A stretch of 64,000 bases of DNA from positions 310,001 through 374,000 of the forward strand of contig NC_015186.1 in NCBI RefSeq assembly GCF_000202835.1, written 5' to 3'. The notes below the pieces were generated by a model, which was not told the DNA's origin, ran no database searches, and saw nothing but the letters and a program-made list of their open reading frames with translations. The DNA comes from Acidiphilium multivorum AIU301. Lineage in GTDB: Bacteria > Pseudomonadota > Alphaproteobacteria > Acetobacterales > Acetobacteraceae. This document shows positions 53,286 to 62,085 of this stretch, piece by piece (positions within the stretch are counted from its first letter, which is position 1; each line of letters starts with the position of its first letter). The position numbers were made by a program, and so were the translations under genes.

Positions 53286-53882
53286 CCCTCGCCGGTGGTG
53301 ACGGTCTTATTGCCGAAGAAAGAAAACGTGCCGACATCGCCAAACAAGCCGACGTGCTTGCCATCATAGGTGGAGCCCAGCGCCTCGGCGCAATCCTCGA
53401 TCAGATGGAGGCCGCGCGATTTCGCCAGTGCCGACAAAGCCGGCATGTCGCAGACGGCGCCGTAAAGATGTACGGCCATGATTGCCTTGGTGCGCGGCGT
53501 GATCTTGGCCTCGACATCGTCTATATCGATTAGCCAGTCGCTCGATCGGCACTCGACAAACACTGGCTTTGCGCCAGTCTGGGCGATCGTGTTGACGGAG
53601 GCAATGTATGTAAAGGTAGGAACAATGACCTCGTCCCCCGGACCGATATCGAGACAATGGATAGCTAGATGCAGTGCCACGGTGCCATTCGACACACACC
53701 AGGCATAAGGGGCACCGGTAATCTCACGAAAACCAGCCTCGAACCGGTCGATAAAGTCACCGATCGACGAAATCCACGTCGTATCGAGGCACTGGTTAAC
53801 ATAAAGCTTCTCGTTGCCGGACAGATCTGGACGGTAGACGGGAAGAAAATCGACGCTCATGACGGCAATATCCTCACTTGGT

Positions 53883-55154
53883 TCATTCTGACATCGGCGG
53901 CATTAGGGGCCGTCCGGCACAAGCTAGAAACTTTCTTGGAAGACCTGTCGCGCTATCATCAAAAGTCACACCTAAGTTGGTTAGATGACGCGCCATACCC
54001 CTGCCGGCCTCTAGCCCCGGGCGGCAGGTTATAGCAGCCTCAAGCAGCGGTATCAGACCTCCAACATAGCTCGCGGCCGAATAGCGCACGCGGGCCCAGG
54101 CTGCCGCCCCTGCGGCTGCAGCTTCGGCGGCTTGCGGATCGCGAGCAATCTCCGCCATCACGGCCGCGAGCGGCGCCGGCGCGTCGCCGGCTTCGATTTT
54201 GTGCACCAGCCCGTCTGGAATCTCGGCATAGGAGCCGACATCGTTCACCACGATGGGGCGCGCTGCATAGAGCGCCGTAATAATGGAGGCAGAGTGGCCT
54301 TCCGTCATGGGATGGCGCAGGCAGCACACGAGGTGTGCTTGGGCTAGTGACGCGCACAAATGTGCATCATCGACCCAGCCGGTGAACTCCGGTGCCGCCA
54401 GGCCCAAATCCGCCGCGAGCGCTGCTAGCCGGGTCCGGTAGCCCTCGTCAATTGCCCCGACGAAATGCATCCGCCCGTGCGTACGCAGCTTCGGATCGAC
54501 GGCAAGCGCACGCAGGATACGTTCGGGCTGCTTGTTGGGATTGATCATACCGAAGCACGTGACAATGAAGGCCCCCGAGCCGTCTGGCGCTGGCGGAACG
54601 GCTCCGACATCGGGATAGCAGAGCGGCATCTGGACCGTCGGGCCGGGGCAAGTAGCGACCACATCATCGACATAATGCGAGCCGTGCACGACGCAGCCTG
54701 AGGCCAAAGCCGCAAAAAAAGAAAGATCCTGTTTGGGCAGCGTACATTTTTCAGGTAAAGTGAGCCCAGGCGGCGGCCAACGATTCAATAGAGCGTCAAG
54801 TTTGGGGTGAATCTGGCGTGCTCCTCCGAGAAACCCCTCCAGATTGGCATCGTGGAACACCGCAACGGCTGGCGTCGCAGCCGCCAAGTCTAGAGCGCCG
54901 GCATGGAAAGGAAAGTAATCGCCGTAATTGATGACACAGACATCGTAATCGTGCCGCAGCCGCGCGAAATCGAACGTATACGGCGGGTGGACCGGCAGAT
55001 TATGGTCAAGAATGTCATGATCAAGGGCCGTTTTGTCCTCGAGGCGCAAGATCTCGACAGTATGGCCGTCCGCAACGAGCGCGCGCGTGACCATACGGCT
55101 ATAGCGTGCAATTGCGGATTTCACATTATACGGTGTTCCCCACAGGATCCGCAT
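53883..55154 (-). CDS. Glycosyltransferase family 4 (cluster GT 3)
   Basis: This 423-residue GT-B glycosyltransferase begins MRILWGTPYNVKSAIARYSRM and has the nucleotide-sugar domain near residue 205 (FIVTCFGMINPNKQPERIL) and HPMTEGHSASIITALYAARPIV near residue 300. It would add one sugar to a surface-polysaccharide repeat. The start at 55154 has AAGGA eight bases upstream and lies 11 bases after the preceding GT gene. The DegT gene follows 22 bases later, so all belong to one minus-strand operon. Confidence 0.85.
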   Translation of the reverse strand: MRILWGTPYNVKSAIARYSRMVTRALVADGHTVEILRLEDKTALDHDILDHNLPVHPPYTFDFARLRHDYDVCVINYGDYFPFHAGALDLAAATPAVAVFHDANLEGFLGGARQIHPKLDALLNRWPPPGLTLPEKCTLPKQDLSFFAALASGCVVHGSHYVDDVVATCPGPTVQMPLCYPDVGAVPPAPDGSGAFIVTCFGMINPNKQPERILRALAVDPKLRTHGRMHFVGAIDEGYRTRLAALAADLGLAAPEFTGWVDDAHLCASLAQAHLVCCLRHPMTEGHSASIITALYAARPIVVNDVGSYAEIPDGLVHKIEAGDAPAPLAAVMAEIARDPQAAEAAAAGAAAWARVRYSAASYVGGLIPLLEAAITCRPGLEAGRGMARHLTNLGVTFDDSATGLPRKFLACAGRPLMPPMSE

Positions 55155-55165
55155 CGGCCCATTCC

Positions 55166-56203
55166 TTACGTGAGAAGTTTCTCGATGGTGTGTGGCCATG
55201 TGATGCCGAGTCCATTCCATTCTTTGTGACCGGCCTGCCCGAGCTTGGCGGCGCGGGCCGGATCGTCCATCAACTTGGCGATCGCCTCCGCCAGTGCCCT
55301 GGGCGTTGGGGCGCCGACGGTGCCGGTATGGTCATCGTGCACGATTTGGAGCAGGCCGCCGGAATCCGTTGTCGTCACCACCGGCTTGGACGCCTGGAAG
55401 GCTTCCATCGTCACATAGCCGACTGAATCCTCATCGAAAGGAACATAGGCGACTGCGCGCGCCCGGCCGACATAATCGGCCAGTTCACGGCGAGAGAGGA
55501 AACGCAAGTCGAGCTTGACCCGGTCCTGCAGACCCGCCGCCGCGACACGGCGAACAAGTTCTTGGGCATCGGCGGGTGAGTCGGGCGGTCCGGCCACGAT
55601 CATGCGGATCGAGGGCGGCAGATAAGCGAGTGCATCGACCAGAAGCGTCTGCCGTTTGCCGGCGTTTACTCTGCCGGCGGCGAGTAGATAGCCCTCATCG
55701 CCCTGATTCACGAAAATTTCTGGATCGTTCAGCGGAGGCATCAAAACTTCAGAGTCAAAACCATTGTAGTCTAGCAATCTTTTGCCAGTGACACGCGAAT
55801 TCGTGTAGATCCGCGTAGCTGCCGCGAAGGTCTGCGTATCCGCGGCGCTGATAGCGGCGCGGATTTTCGATCCTTCAGGCGTATTCGGGATATTGGATTG
55901 GCCGGCATCCCATAGATCGTAAGCCTGGCGATATTGATGCAGTAGCCAGAAGACCTTGTCCCGGTGGGGGATTAGATAGGCCGGAAATTTCAGCGGGATT
56001 ACCCGGTCCGCCTGGTCGAGACGAAAGGAAAAATTCATCACCATCTGTTCGATTAGACGCTCGGGTGGGTTCCAGGCGAAGGGAATGCGCAACAGCTCGG
56101 CCTGAGCACCGCTGGCAAGCAGGTTGCGAACCAGATGGTCCGCCAGTTCCTCCGCCCCGCCCCATGTGAAGGGGCTGGCATTGTTGAGAACAATGACCTT
56201 CAT
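55166..56203 (-). CDS. Glycosyltransferase family 4 (cluster GT 2)
   Basis: This 345-residue GT-B protein starts MKVIVLNNASPFTWGGAEELADHLV and has LLAAGRVNAGKRQTLLVDALAYL near residue 190 and the donor-site acidic pair in PFDEDSVGYVTMEAFQASKPVVTTTDSGG near residue 280. It is clearly paralogous to the GT encoded just upstream (shared LIPH.K, FDEDS.GY and TTTDSGG). The start overlaps the preceding stop (ATGA). Confidence 0.87.
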   Translation of the reverse strand: MKVIVLNNASPFTWGGAEELADHLVRNLLASGAQAELLRIPFAWNPPERLIEQMVMNFSFRLDQADRVIPLKFPAYLIPHRDKVFWLLHQYRQAYDLWDAGQSNIPNTPEGSKIRAAISAADTQTFAAATRIYTNSRVTGKRLLDYNGFDSEVLMPPLNDPEIFVNQGDEGYLLAAGRVNAGKRQTLLVDALAYLPPSIRMIVAGPPDSPADAQELVRRVAAAGLQDRVKLDLRFLSRRELADYVGRARAVAYVPFDEDSVGYVTMEAFQASKPVVTTTDSGGLLQIVHDDHTGTVGAPTPRALAEAIAKLMDDPARAAKLGQAGHKEWNGLGITWPHTIEKLLT

Positions 56204-57249
56204 GGCGCGTCTCCCGGCAGTGGCGCGGTGAGCGCGGCGACGACGCTGGGCCAATTGATACCCAATTCGGCGACGCGGGCGCGCGCCGCTTCGCCAAGCC
56301 GGCGGGCGAGTGCACGATCGGCATAAAGCGTGTCGAATGCATGCGCGAGCGCCTCAGCCGTGGGTGGAACGATCATTCCGTTGGCCCCATCGATCACGAA
56401 TTCCGACACACCGCCGGAATCTGTCGTCGTTATCGTTGCCTTGCTGGCGTGGGCGGCCTCGATCGTAGGGTAGCCGTAGCTGTCTTCATCGAATGGCGCG
56501 TAGACACTGGCGAGGGCACCGGCGAGGCGCTCGACTTTTTCGGCCTCGGAGATCCAGCGCGCCTCGATCGTTACCCGATCTGCTGCCGACCCGGCGGCAG
56601 ACCGCACGGACGCAAAATAGCTATCATTCTGCGACCGTCCGCACAGGCGCAGGCGCACCGGAGTCCGTGTCAGTGCCATGGCCTCGGCCAGAAGATGTTG
56701 GCGCTTATGGCTCTCAAATCGACAGACCGAAACGATTTCCTCGCCATAATCCTGGCAGTGAAAACATTCCGGGGATTCAACGGGCGGGAAAAGAACCTTG
56801 GCCTCGACGCCGCTGAAGCGCTTCAGCCGATCGGCGACGACATGGGAATTGGCGAAGGTGAGCCGGGCCTCTGCCAAGGCGGCTTCATCCATGCGCATGA
56901 CCGCATCGCGCAAGGCGCGTGTCGAGGGCGTGTCACTAATGGGCGAATAGGGTGTGCCCCAAAGATCGTAGAAGATGCGAAAATGATGGATAAACCAGAC
57001 GATCTTCTTTGTATGCGGAATGAGATGGGCGGGCGGGCGGAAACAGACGATCCGGTCGCACGAACTCTCAAGATCCATGAGCCGATAGGCCCACATCTGT
57101 TCGAGCGGATTTGATTCATCATAAAAGGGTAGCCAGATCGTCTCAACCTGATGGCCGGCGGCCTGCAGCGGCTCGACGAGCCAGTTGACGATGTTGCGAT
57201 AGCCCCCGTTCACGAAGGGCTCAACCGAGGAGACGAGAGCGATTTTCAT
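56200..57249 (-). CDS. Glycosyltransferase family 4 (cluster GT 1)
   Basis: This 349-residue GT-B protein begins MKIALVSSVEPFVNGGYRNIVNWLV and carries VSVCRFESHKRQHLLAEAM near residue 188 and PFDEDSYGYPTIEAAHASKATITTTDSGG near residue 272. It is a paralogue of GT 2, so the pair probably arose by duplication and may add successive similar sugars. Both ends overlap neighbours by ATGA. Confidence 0.87.
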   Translation of the reverse strand: MKIALVSSVEPFVNGGYRNIVNWLVEPLQAAGHQVETIWLPFYDESNPLEQMWAYRLMDLESSCDRIVCFRPPAHLIPHTKKIVWFIHHFRIFYDLWGTPYSPISDTPSTRALRDAVMRMDEAALAEARLTFANSHVVADRLKRFSGVEAKVLFPPVESPECFHCQDYGEEIVSVCRFESHKRQHLLAEAMALTRTPVRLRLCGRSQNDSYFASVRSAAGSAADRVTIEARWISEAEKVERLAGALASVYAPFDEDSYGYPTIEAAHASKATITTTDSGGVSEFVIDGANGMIVPPTAEALAHAFDTLYADRALARRLGEAARARVAELGINWPSVVAALTAPLPGDAP

Positions 57250-57890
57250 AGGACGGCCTCGGAATCGACGCCTGGGAGCGGACGGGCGGGGGCACCAACA
57301 ACGACGATGTTGGCCATAATCTCGCCGACGACGACCGCGCCCGCGCCCACGATCGCGCCCGCACCGATGCGCGAGAGCGGCCGCGCACAAGCGCCGAGGC
57401 CGAAAAACACCTCCTCGCCGAGCGTGCAGCACCCGCCCAAGGCTGAGCGGGGTGCGACATGGACGCCATCACCCAGCACGCAATCATGCTCGACGATCGC
57501 ACCGGTATTGACGATCACATACTCGCCGATGCGCGCAGCGGCATTGACAACGGCAAGCGGCATTATCACGGTCCCCTCTCCGATCGATGCACTTGGCGAG
57601 ACGACAGCGCTGGGATGGACGAGCGTGGCGAGCCGAAATCCCTCGGCGCGCAGTCGCTCGCCGATTTTACGGCGCAGCCGGTTGTCTCCGAGCGCGACAA
57701 ACGCCAGGGTAAGTCCCTGCGCCCGCAATGCAGCGGCAGTCGCATCGTCACCCAGACGCCGGACCTCGCCTATGGGCGGCGCAGCCGGATCAGGATCGAG
57801 AAAGCCGACGACCGAAAACCCGGCCGCATGCGCTATGTCGAGCACAACCTTGGCGTGGCCGCCTCCGCCCACGAGCAAAAGTGTGCTCAC
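57246..57890 (-). CDS. NeuD/PglD-type sugar O/N-acetyltransferase
   Basis: This 214-residue protein has a Rossmann-like N-terminal part (LLLVGGGGHAKVVLDIAHAAGFSVVGFLD) and a C-terminal left-handed beta-helix of hexapeptide repeats (NTGAIVEHDCVLGDGVHVAPRS, GAGAIVGAGAVV). The catalytic His is expected in VEHD. PglD acetylates a 4-amino sugar nucleotide, the product of a DegT aminotransferase, which fits the DegT gene in this operon. The GTG start at 57890 overlaps the FkbM stop (GTGA). Confidence 0.88.
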   Translation of the reverse strand: MSTLLLVGGGGHAKVVLDIAHAAGFSVVGFLDPDPAAPPIGEVRRLGDDATAAALRAQGLTLAFVALGDNRLRRKIGERLRAEGFRLATLVHPSAVVSPSASIGEGTVIMPLAVVNAAARIGEYVIVNTGAIVEHDCVLGDGVHVAPRSALGGCCTLGEEVFFGLGACARPLSRIGAGAIVGAGAVVVGEIMANIVVVGAPARPLPGVDSEAVL

Positions 57891-58708
57891 GCGGCACCGG
57901 GCAGAAGCGGGGCAAGCCGGGCGCGGCCCTCGGGGCGGTGCAACACCAGATTGATCCACACCAACTCCTCCAGCCCTTCAGCGCGCAGCGGTGCCAACGT
58001 TCCGGCAGCCTCGTCGATTTCGAGAATGTCGAGGCCCATGTTGTGCACGCTCGCAATCCAGCTCTCGAGCGTGCCGCCCACGCGACGGATGATTGAGGGA
58101 CTAAACTCGCTAAGAATGACGATCTGCGGATTATCGGAGATGATGCGAGCCATGCCGGCGAGCGCCTGCAGCTCGGCGCCCTCGACATCAATTTTGACGA
58201 CACTCACCGTTGCACCCGGCGCGATCAGTGCGTCGAGCGGGGCGAGGCGCACCTTGATTGCGGCGAGCCCTTCCTCCTCGGCGAACAAGGAATTATGACC
58301 CGACGTATGAGCGAGAAACAGTTCAGTTTCACCTTCCGCCGCGCCGGCGGCAAACGGATGGATGGTAACACAATTGGCAATCTGATTCAGTGCAGTCATC
58401 AGGCGCAGCGCGGTAACAAGATCAGGTGCTGGCTCGACTGCGTGGACACGCCCTGCCGGCCCTACTCGCCGCGCCCCTGCCAAGGTGAATAGACCGACAT
58501 TGGCGCCAAGATCGATGAAGACATCGCCGGGCGCGAGCAACTTATCGAGCACGGCACGCGAACCTTGTTCGGGCAAAGTGCCATTGGAAAGATAGCCTAC
58601 ATTGGCGAGATCTGCCGTGGGCAGGACAAGGAAACCATAACAGTTGCGCGAGGCCAGCATCCCCTCGCGGATCGGGAAAATGGATCTTTGGAGCAGCAGG
58701 TCAACATG

Positions 58709-59133
58709 GGCGCGCAGCGCAGCGATCTCGCTCTGAAGGCGAGCGATGCTATCTGATTGTTCGACAGTGGCGCGCAGCGCAGCGATCTCGCTCTGAAGGC
58801 GAGCGATGCTATCTGATTGTTCGACAGTGGCGCGCAGCGCAGCGATCTCGCTCTGAAGGCGAGCGATGCTATCTGATTGTTCGACAGTGGCGCGCAGCGC
58901 AGCGATCTCGCTCTGAAGGCGAGCGATGCTATCTGATTGTTCGACAGTGGCGCGCAGCGCAGCGATCTCGCTCTGCAGGCGGGCGACGCTATCTGATTGT
59001 TCGACAGTGGCGCGCAGCGCAGCGATCTCGCTCTGAAGGCGAGCGATGCTATCTGATTGTTCGACAGTGGCGCGCAGCGCAGCGATCTCGCTCTGCAGGC
59101 GAGCGATGCTATCTGACTGTTCGACAGTGGCGC
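58709..59133 (-). repeat. 60-bp in-frame tandem repeat encoding a coiled coil
   Basis: About seven units of 60 bp, encoding RATVEQSDSIARLQSEIAAL on the minus strand, follow one another without spacers. The three unit-length blocks from 58741 to 58920 are identical base for base. The others differ at one to three positions (A/C in the Gln codon, ATC/GTC, T/C). One more unit is split by the IS256 element and finishes at 60544-60575. The heptad-like pattern of Leu, Ile and Ala indicates a coiled coil. Confidence 0.93.
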
Positions 59134-59142
59134 GCAGCGCAG

Positions 59143-60543
59143 GGGCTATGGCTGAAAATAGGTGATGAGGTTTGAGAAGGCGGCGTATCGTGGCGGGTGT
59201 CCAAGCCTGCCAGAACCTCCCTGAGGAGCGATACGCCTATGAACGAGAATAGCACGATCACCTCCTTTCATCAGCCTGGTTCGATCATGGACCCGTTGAC
59301 GGACATTGCCCGTGAGGGCGCGCGGCAGATGCTGATGGCAGCCCTGAAGGCCGAGGCGGCAAGTTTCGTCGCCCAGTTCAGCGAGGAACTCTTGCCCGAC
59401 GGCCGGCAGCGTGTTGTCCGGCACGGCGCCGGACCGGAACGGGCGGTGCAGACCGGGATCGGACCGGTCCCGGTGCAGCGGCCGAAGGTGCGTGACCGCG
59501 CGCCGGGCGTGTCGGCGGAGACGAGGATCCGCTTCACCTCGGCGATCCTGCCGCGCTGGGCACGCCGCTCGAAAAGCCTCGATGCCCTGTTGCCCGTGCT
59601 GTATCTGCGCGGCGTCTCCACCGGCGATTTCCAGGAGGCGCTGACGGCGTTGCTCGGGGCGGACGCGCCGAACCTGTCGCCGGCGGTGATTTCCCGCCTC
59701 ACGGCAGGCTGGCAGGAGGAGTATGATCGTTGGCAGCGCCGCGATCTCTCGGCGCGCCGCTATGTCTATGTCTGGGCCGACGGCGTCTACCTGCAGGCCA
59801 GGATGGAGCCGCAGGCCGAGTGCATGCTGGTGATCATCGGGGCGACACCGGAAGGCCGGAAGGAGCTTCTGGGCTTTCAGGTCGGCTTCCGCGAGAGCGC
59901 GCAGAGCTGGCGCGAACTGCTGGTCGATCTCAAGGCCCGAGGGCTTGCCGTGCCGCCCGAACTGGCCGTCGGCGACGGCGCCCTTGGGTTCTGGAAGGCG
60001 CTGGACGAGGTGTTCCCCGGCACCCGCCATCAGCGCTGCTGGTTCCACAAGATCGCCAACGTGCTCAACCACTTTCCGAAATCCATGCAGCCAGCGGTGG
60101 CAGCCGACCTGCGCGAAATCTCGCACGCTGAAACCCGCGCCGCCGCCCTGGCGGCGATCGACACCTTCAAGGCGAAATATGCCGCCAAGTATCAGCGCGG
60201 TGTCGCCTGTCTGACCAAGGACACCGAGGTTCTGCTGGCCTTCTATGACTACCCGGCCGAACATTGGGAGCATCTGCGTACCTCGAACCCGATCGAGAGC
60301 GTCTTCGCCACCGTTCGTCACCGCACGGTGCGGACCAAAGGCGCGTTATCGCAGAAGACCGCCAAGCTAATGGTCTTCACTTTGATTCGGGCCGCTTCGA
60401 AGAAATGGCGCAAGCTCAACGGCACCAGCCAGTTGCCACGCGTCATCGAAGGCGTCAGATTCAACGACGGCGTCGCACAATCCGACGCCACCCAGAGCCG
60501 CGCCGCCTGATCACGCCGCGTCACCCAAATTCCGCCATAGCTC
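59143..60543 (+). mobile_element. IS256-family insertion sequence (copy B)
   Basis: A 1401-bp element with inverted ends GGGCTATGGCTGAAAATAGG and GAGCTATGGCGGAATTTGGG. It is flanked by the perfect 9-bp repeat GCAGCGCAG (59134-59142 and 60544-60552), which is itself part of the 60-bp coiled-coil repeat. It carries one intact transposase gene. Confidence 0.9.
59239..60510 (+). CDS. IS256-family transposase (copy B)
   Basis: This 423-residue mutator-type transposase shows Asp in YVWADGVYLQARME near residue 180, Asp in AVGDGALGFWKALDEVFPGTRHQRCWFHK near residue 245, and Glu in TSNPIESVFATVRHRT near residue 353. It belongs to a different IS256 subgroup from copy A. The ATG at 59239 is preceded by GAGGAG; an earlier in-frame GTG-type start adds 14 residues without similarity. 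It looks intact. Confidence 0.93.
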   Translation: MNENSTITSFHQPGSIMDPLTDIAREGARQMLMAALKAEAASFVAQFSEELLPDGRQRVVRHGAGPERAVQTGIGPVPVQRPKVRDRAPGVSAETRIRFTSAILPRWARRSKSLDALLPVLYLRGVSTGDFQEALTALLGADAPNLSPAVISRLTAGWQEEYDRWQRRDLSARRYVYVWADGVYLQARMEPQAECMLVIIGATPEGRKELLGFQVGFRESAQSWRELLVDLKARGLAVPPELAVGDGALGFWKALDEVFPGTRHQRCWFHKIANVLNHFPKSMQPAVAADLREISHAETRAAALAAIDTFKAKYAAKYQRGVACLTKDTEVLLAFYDYPAEHWEHLRTSNPIESVFATVRHRTVRTKGALSQKTAKLMVFTLIRAASKKWRKLNGTSQLPRVIEGVRFNDGVAQSDATQSRAA

Positions 60544-60971
60544 GCAGCGCAGCGATCTCGCTCTGAAGGCTGACGACGCTGCCCGCTCTATTCACTGCGG
60601 TGCTAATGCGTGCTTCTACTCGGTACAGCACCGGCCGCAGATAGGGTTTGGCAGCCAACGCGGCGCGGTACAGCAGTCTTGCGGCACGTGAGCGTTCCAC
60701 ACCCACAGGCGCTTCAGGATGGGAGATGGCGGTCAATTCGGCCGCAGATTCATCCAATTCGGCCGCAGATTCATCGTCCCCTTTCAAAGTATCAGCGAGT
60801 GCAGCTGCAACCTGTCCTGACAGGACAGCGGAGCCGCGCCCTGTACGCAGCAGCGGTGTCATCACTCCGTGATCCACTTCATTGTATGGTTCATATCATT
60901 TTAGAGAAAATTGTAAATTTTCCTAGAGCCGGGCCGTTTGGGCTTGTCCCCGGAGTTACTCGGCCCTGATT

Positions 60972-61124
60972 GGCCCCCGATGAGTGGTCCAAGGTCGAAT
61001 TTGGTGCATTTTCACCTCCGCCGCCACGGCCGCCCTCCGGTTCAGCTTCGCTCCACCGACGGCCAGCCATGGCGGTGGAGACAACAATGCACTAACTTCC
61101 AACACGGACCACTCATTGGGGGCC
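60972..61124. repeat. Inverted repeat, probable IS3-type end remnants
   Basis: GGCCCCCGATGAGTGGTCC at 60972-60990 recurs inverted at 61106-61124 with one mismatch, enclosing 115 bases. The ten-base core TGAGTGGTCC appears a third time, inverted, at 61847-61856 beside the IS3 orfA fragment. The pattern suggests leftover ends of related elements. Confidence 0.6.
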
Positions 61125-61339
61125 GGTCAAGGATCGACCCTTCGCCGCCGTCCCGTCAGTGAGCGACCACGGGGTTCTGGCCGGGGCAAAAATTCCATTT
61201 GTCCTGCTCACGGGAGTCACACCGACAACACCGTTGATATGACGAGTCGCCCAAAATTTGTGGGTGAATTTGAGTTTCACGCAATCAAAGTCAGATATAA
61301 CATATTGTTTTATTTATATTTCATGCCAATTGCAGCGGA

Positions 61340-61353
61340 CACCCCATCCGCCA
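61340..61353 (+). other. Candidate attR
   Basis: CACCCCATCCGCCA is an exact 14-base copy of the tRNA-Ser 3' end, in the same orientation. No other copy was noticed in the window. Similarity does not extend into the T-arm, so the repeat is shorter than many P4-type att sites. Confidence 0.55.
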
Positions 61354-61727
61354 TATACGCCATGTGACAAACTGAAATTTCTTAATTTTCATCCTGTTCA
61401 CCGCTGAGTTCCGCCGGATGGTGGTCACGCTGCATGCCGCCCGGAAGTCTCGGCGCTCCGCCATCGACGGCAGAACCACCCGGCGCCCCGGCTAGGCAAG
61501 GCCGCAGCGGCACTTGAGCCGGAAAAAATGCACTCGGACCGCACCCGAGTGGAAAATGCCTCACCAGGCCGACCATGCCGAGGAAGGCGTTCCTCTCACA
61601 GACCTCTTGCAGCAGCCTGTTAGATCGACGCACCGGGGCTCTCCGAACGAAAATGAGTTTGATTAAAGGCTAGACGCAGCACTATATCCTAACATATAAT
61701 ATTTAAAATCTAACAAAAATGTACATC

Positions 61728-61803
61728 CGCAACCGTGCACCTGCGCAATCTCAGCCACGCGCAACCCGCCGATGATCTCTTCCGGCTTGTGATTCCGCGC
61801 CAT
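61728..61803 (-). pseudogene. 5' fragment of an IS3-family orfA
   Basis: From an ATG at 61803, preceded by GGAGAAGGAG, the frame reads MARNHKPEEIIGGLRVAEIAQ, the typical start of IS2/IS3-type OrfA proteins. It then loses similarity near 61730 in AT-rich DNA. Too short for an active product. Confidence 0.7.
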
Positions 61804-62085
61804 TCCAATTCTCCTTCTCCCTCAGGCCAAAATCTGAAACAGGCCCGGACCACTCAGAAGGCGGCAGGTCATGATCCGGCCGTTCACCGCGCTGTGATGT
61901 GAATATGACAATCGTGAGTCGCTTTGCTGAAGCTTTGATGAAAACAGGCCCCGAACACTGTTGGTTACATTGTGTTTAAGGAACCCGTCTGGTTACTCCC
62001 CGCCCAACATCGAGCGTGCCCGCCGGCAATCAGTCCGGCGAGAACGCGATTCGATGACTGATCGAATGGAAAAGGGATCTCAACA

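Larger units (their letters stand above)
51299..53860 (-). pseudogene. DegT/DnrJ/EryC1 sugar aminotransferase split by an IS4-family element
   Basis: The N-terminal 191 codons lie at 53860-53286 and the C-terminal part at 51827-51299. Joined over one copy of the 9-bp duplication they make one frame of exactly 368 codons. The product would be a PLP enzyme that aminates a 4-keto nucleotide sugar, close to perosamine synthases: SNGTVALHLAIHCLDIGPGDEVIVPTFTY, EDCAEALGS, and the PLP lysine in SFFGNKTVTTGEGG. The insertion falls just after GEG. The gene is downstream in the polysaccharide operon and is inactive as it stands. Confidence 0.9.
57887..60877 (-). pseudogene. FkbM methyltransferase with repeat coiled coil, split by IS256-family element
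   Basis: The N-terminal part is at 60877-60544 and the remainder at 59133-57887. Joined over one 9-bp duplication they give exactly 527 codons. The protein has a polar lead, a coiled coil of about eight copies of a 20-residue unit, and a C-terminal FkbM methyltransferase domain. SAM motif VFIDLGANVGLFTLAG, EPAPDLV and VVKIDVEGAELQAL are diagnostic. It would methylate a sugar hydroxyl, probably on the polysaccharide. A shorter ATG-initiated frame at 58660-57887 could still make the catalytic domain alone, if it has a promoter. The start is GTG at 60877 or ATG at 60862. Confidence 0.88.
38928..61353. mobile_element. Genomic island integrated at tRNA-Ser
   Basis: The 22.4-kb segment between the tRNA-Ser 3' end and its 14-bp copy holds an integrase as first gene, further tyrosine recombinases, a toxin-antitoxin pair, nested and fragmentary insertion sequences, AT-rich DNA (45534-45810 and 46827-48560) and a surface-polysaccharide cluster. 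Flanking DNA on the left is core genome. The right border is less secure, because the region beyond it also has IS3-type remnants before the TonB receptor gene. No conjugation or replication gene is seen, so it would rely on helpers for transfer. Confidence 0.6.
60878..62085. other. Long gene-poor stretch around the island's right border
   Basis: This 1.2-kb stretch has no gene I can support. It contains a 19-bp inverted repeat (60972 and 61106), the candidate attR (61340-61353), an AT-rich segment (61640-61730) and an IS3-type orfA fragment (61728-61803). A minus-strand frame at 61382-61633 has no recognisable similarity. The region reads as accumulated mobile-element debris. Confidence 0.6.

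Noticed and set aside
58709-59133. Possible CRISPR array
   Set aside because: The 60-bp units are contiguous with no spacers, multiples of three, and read as an in-frame coiled coil.
61382-61633. Minus-strand 83-residue open frame
   Set aside because: No similarity recognised, no convincing ribosome site, and it lies in mobile-element debris.
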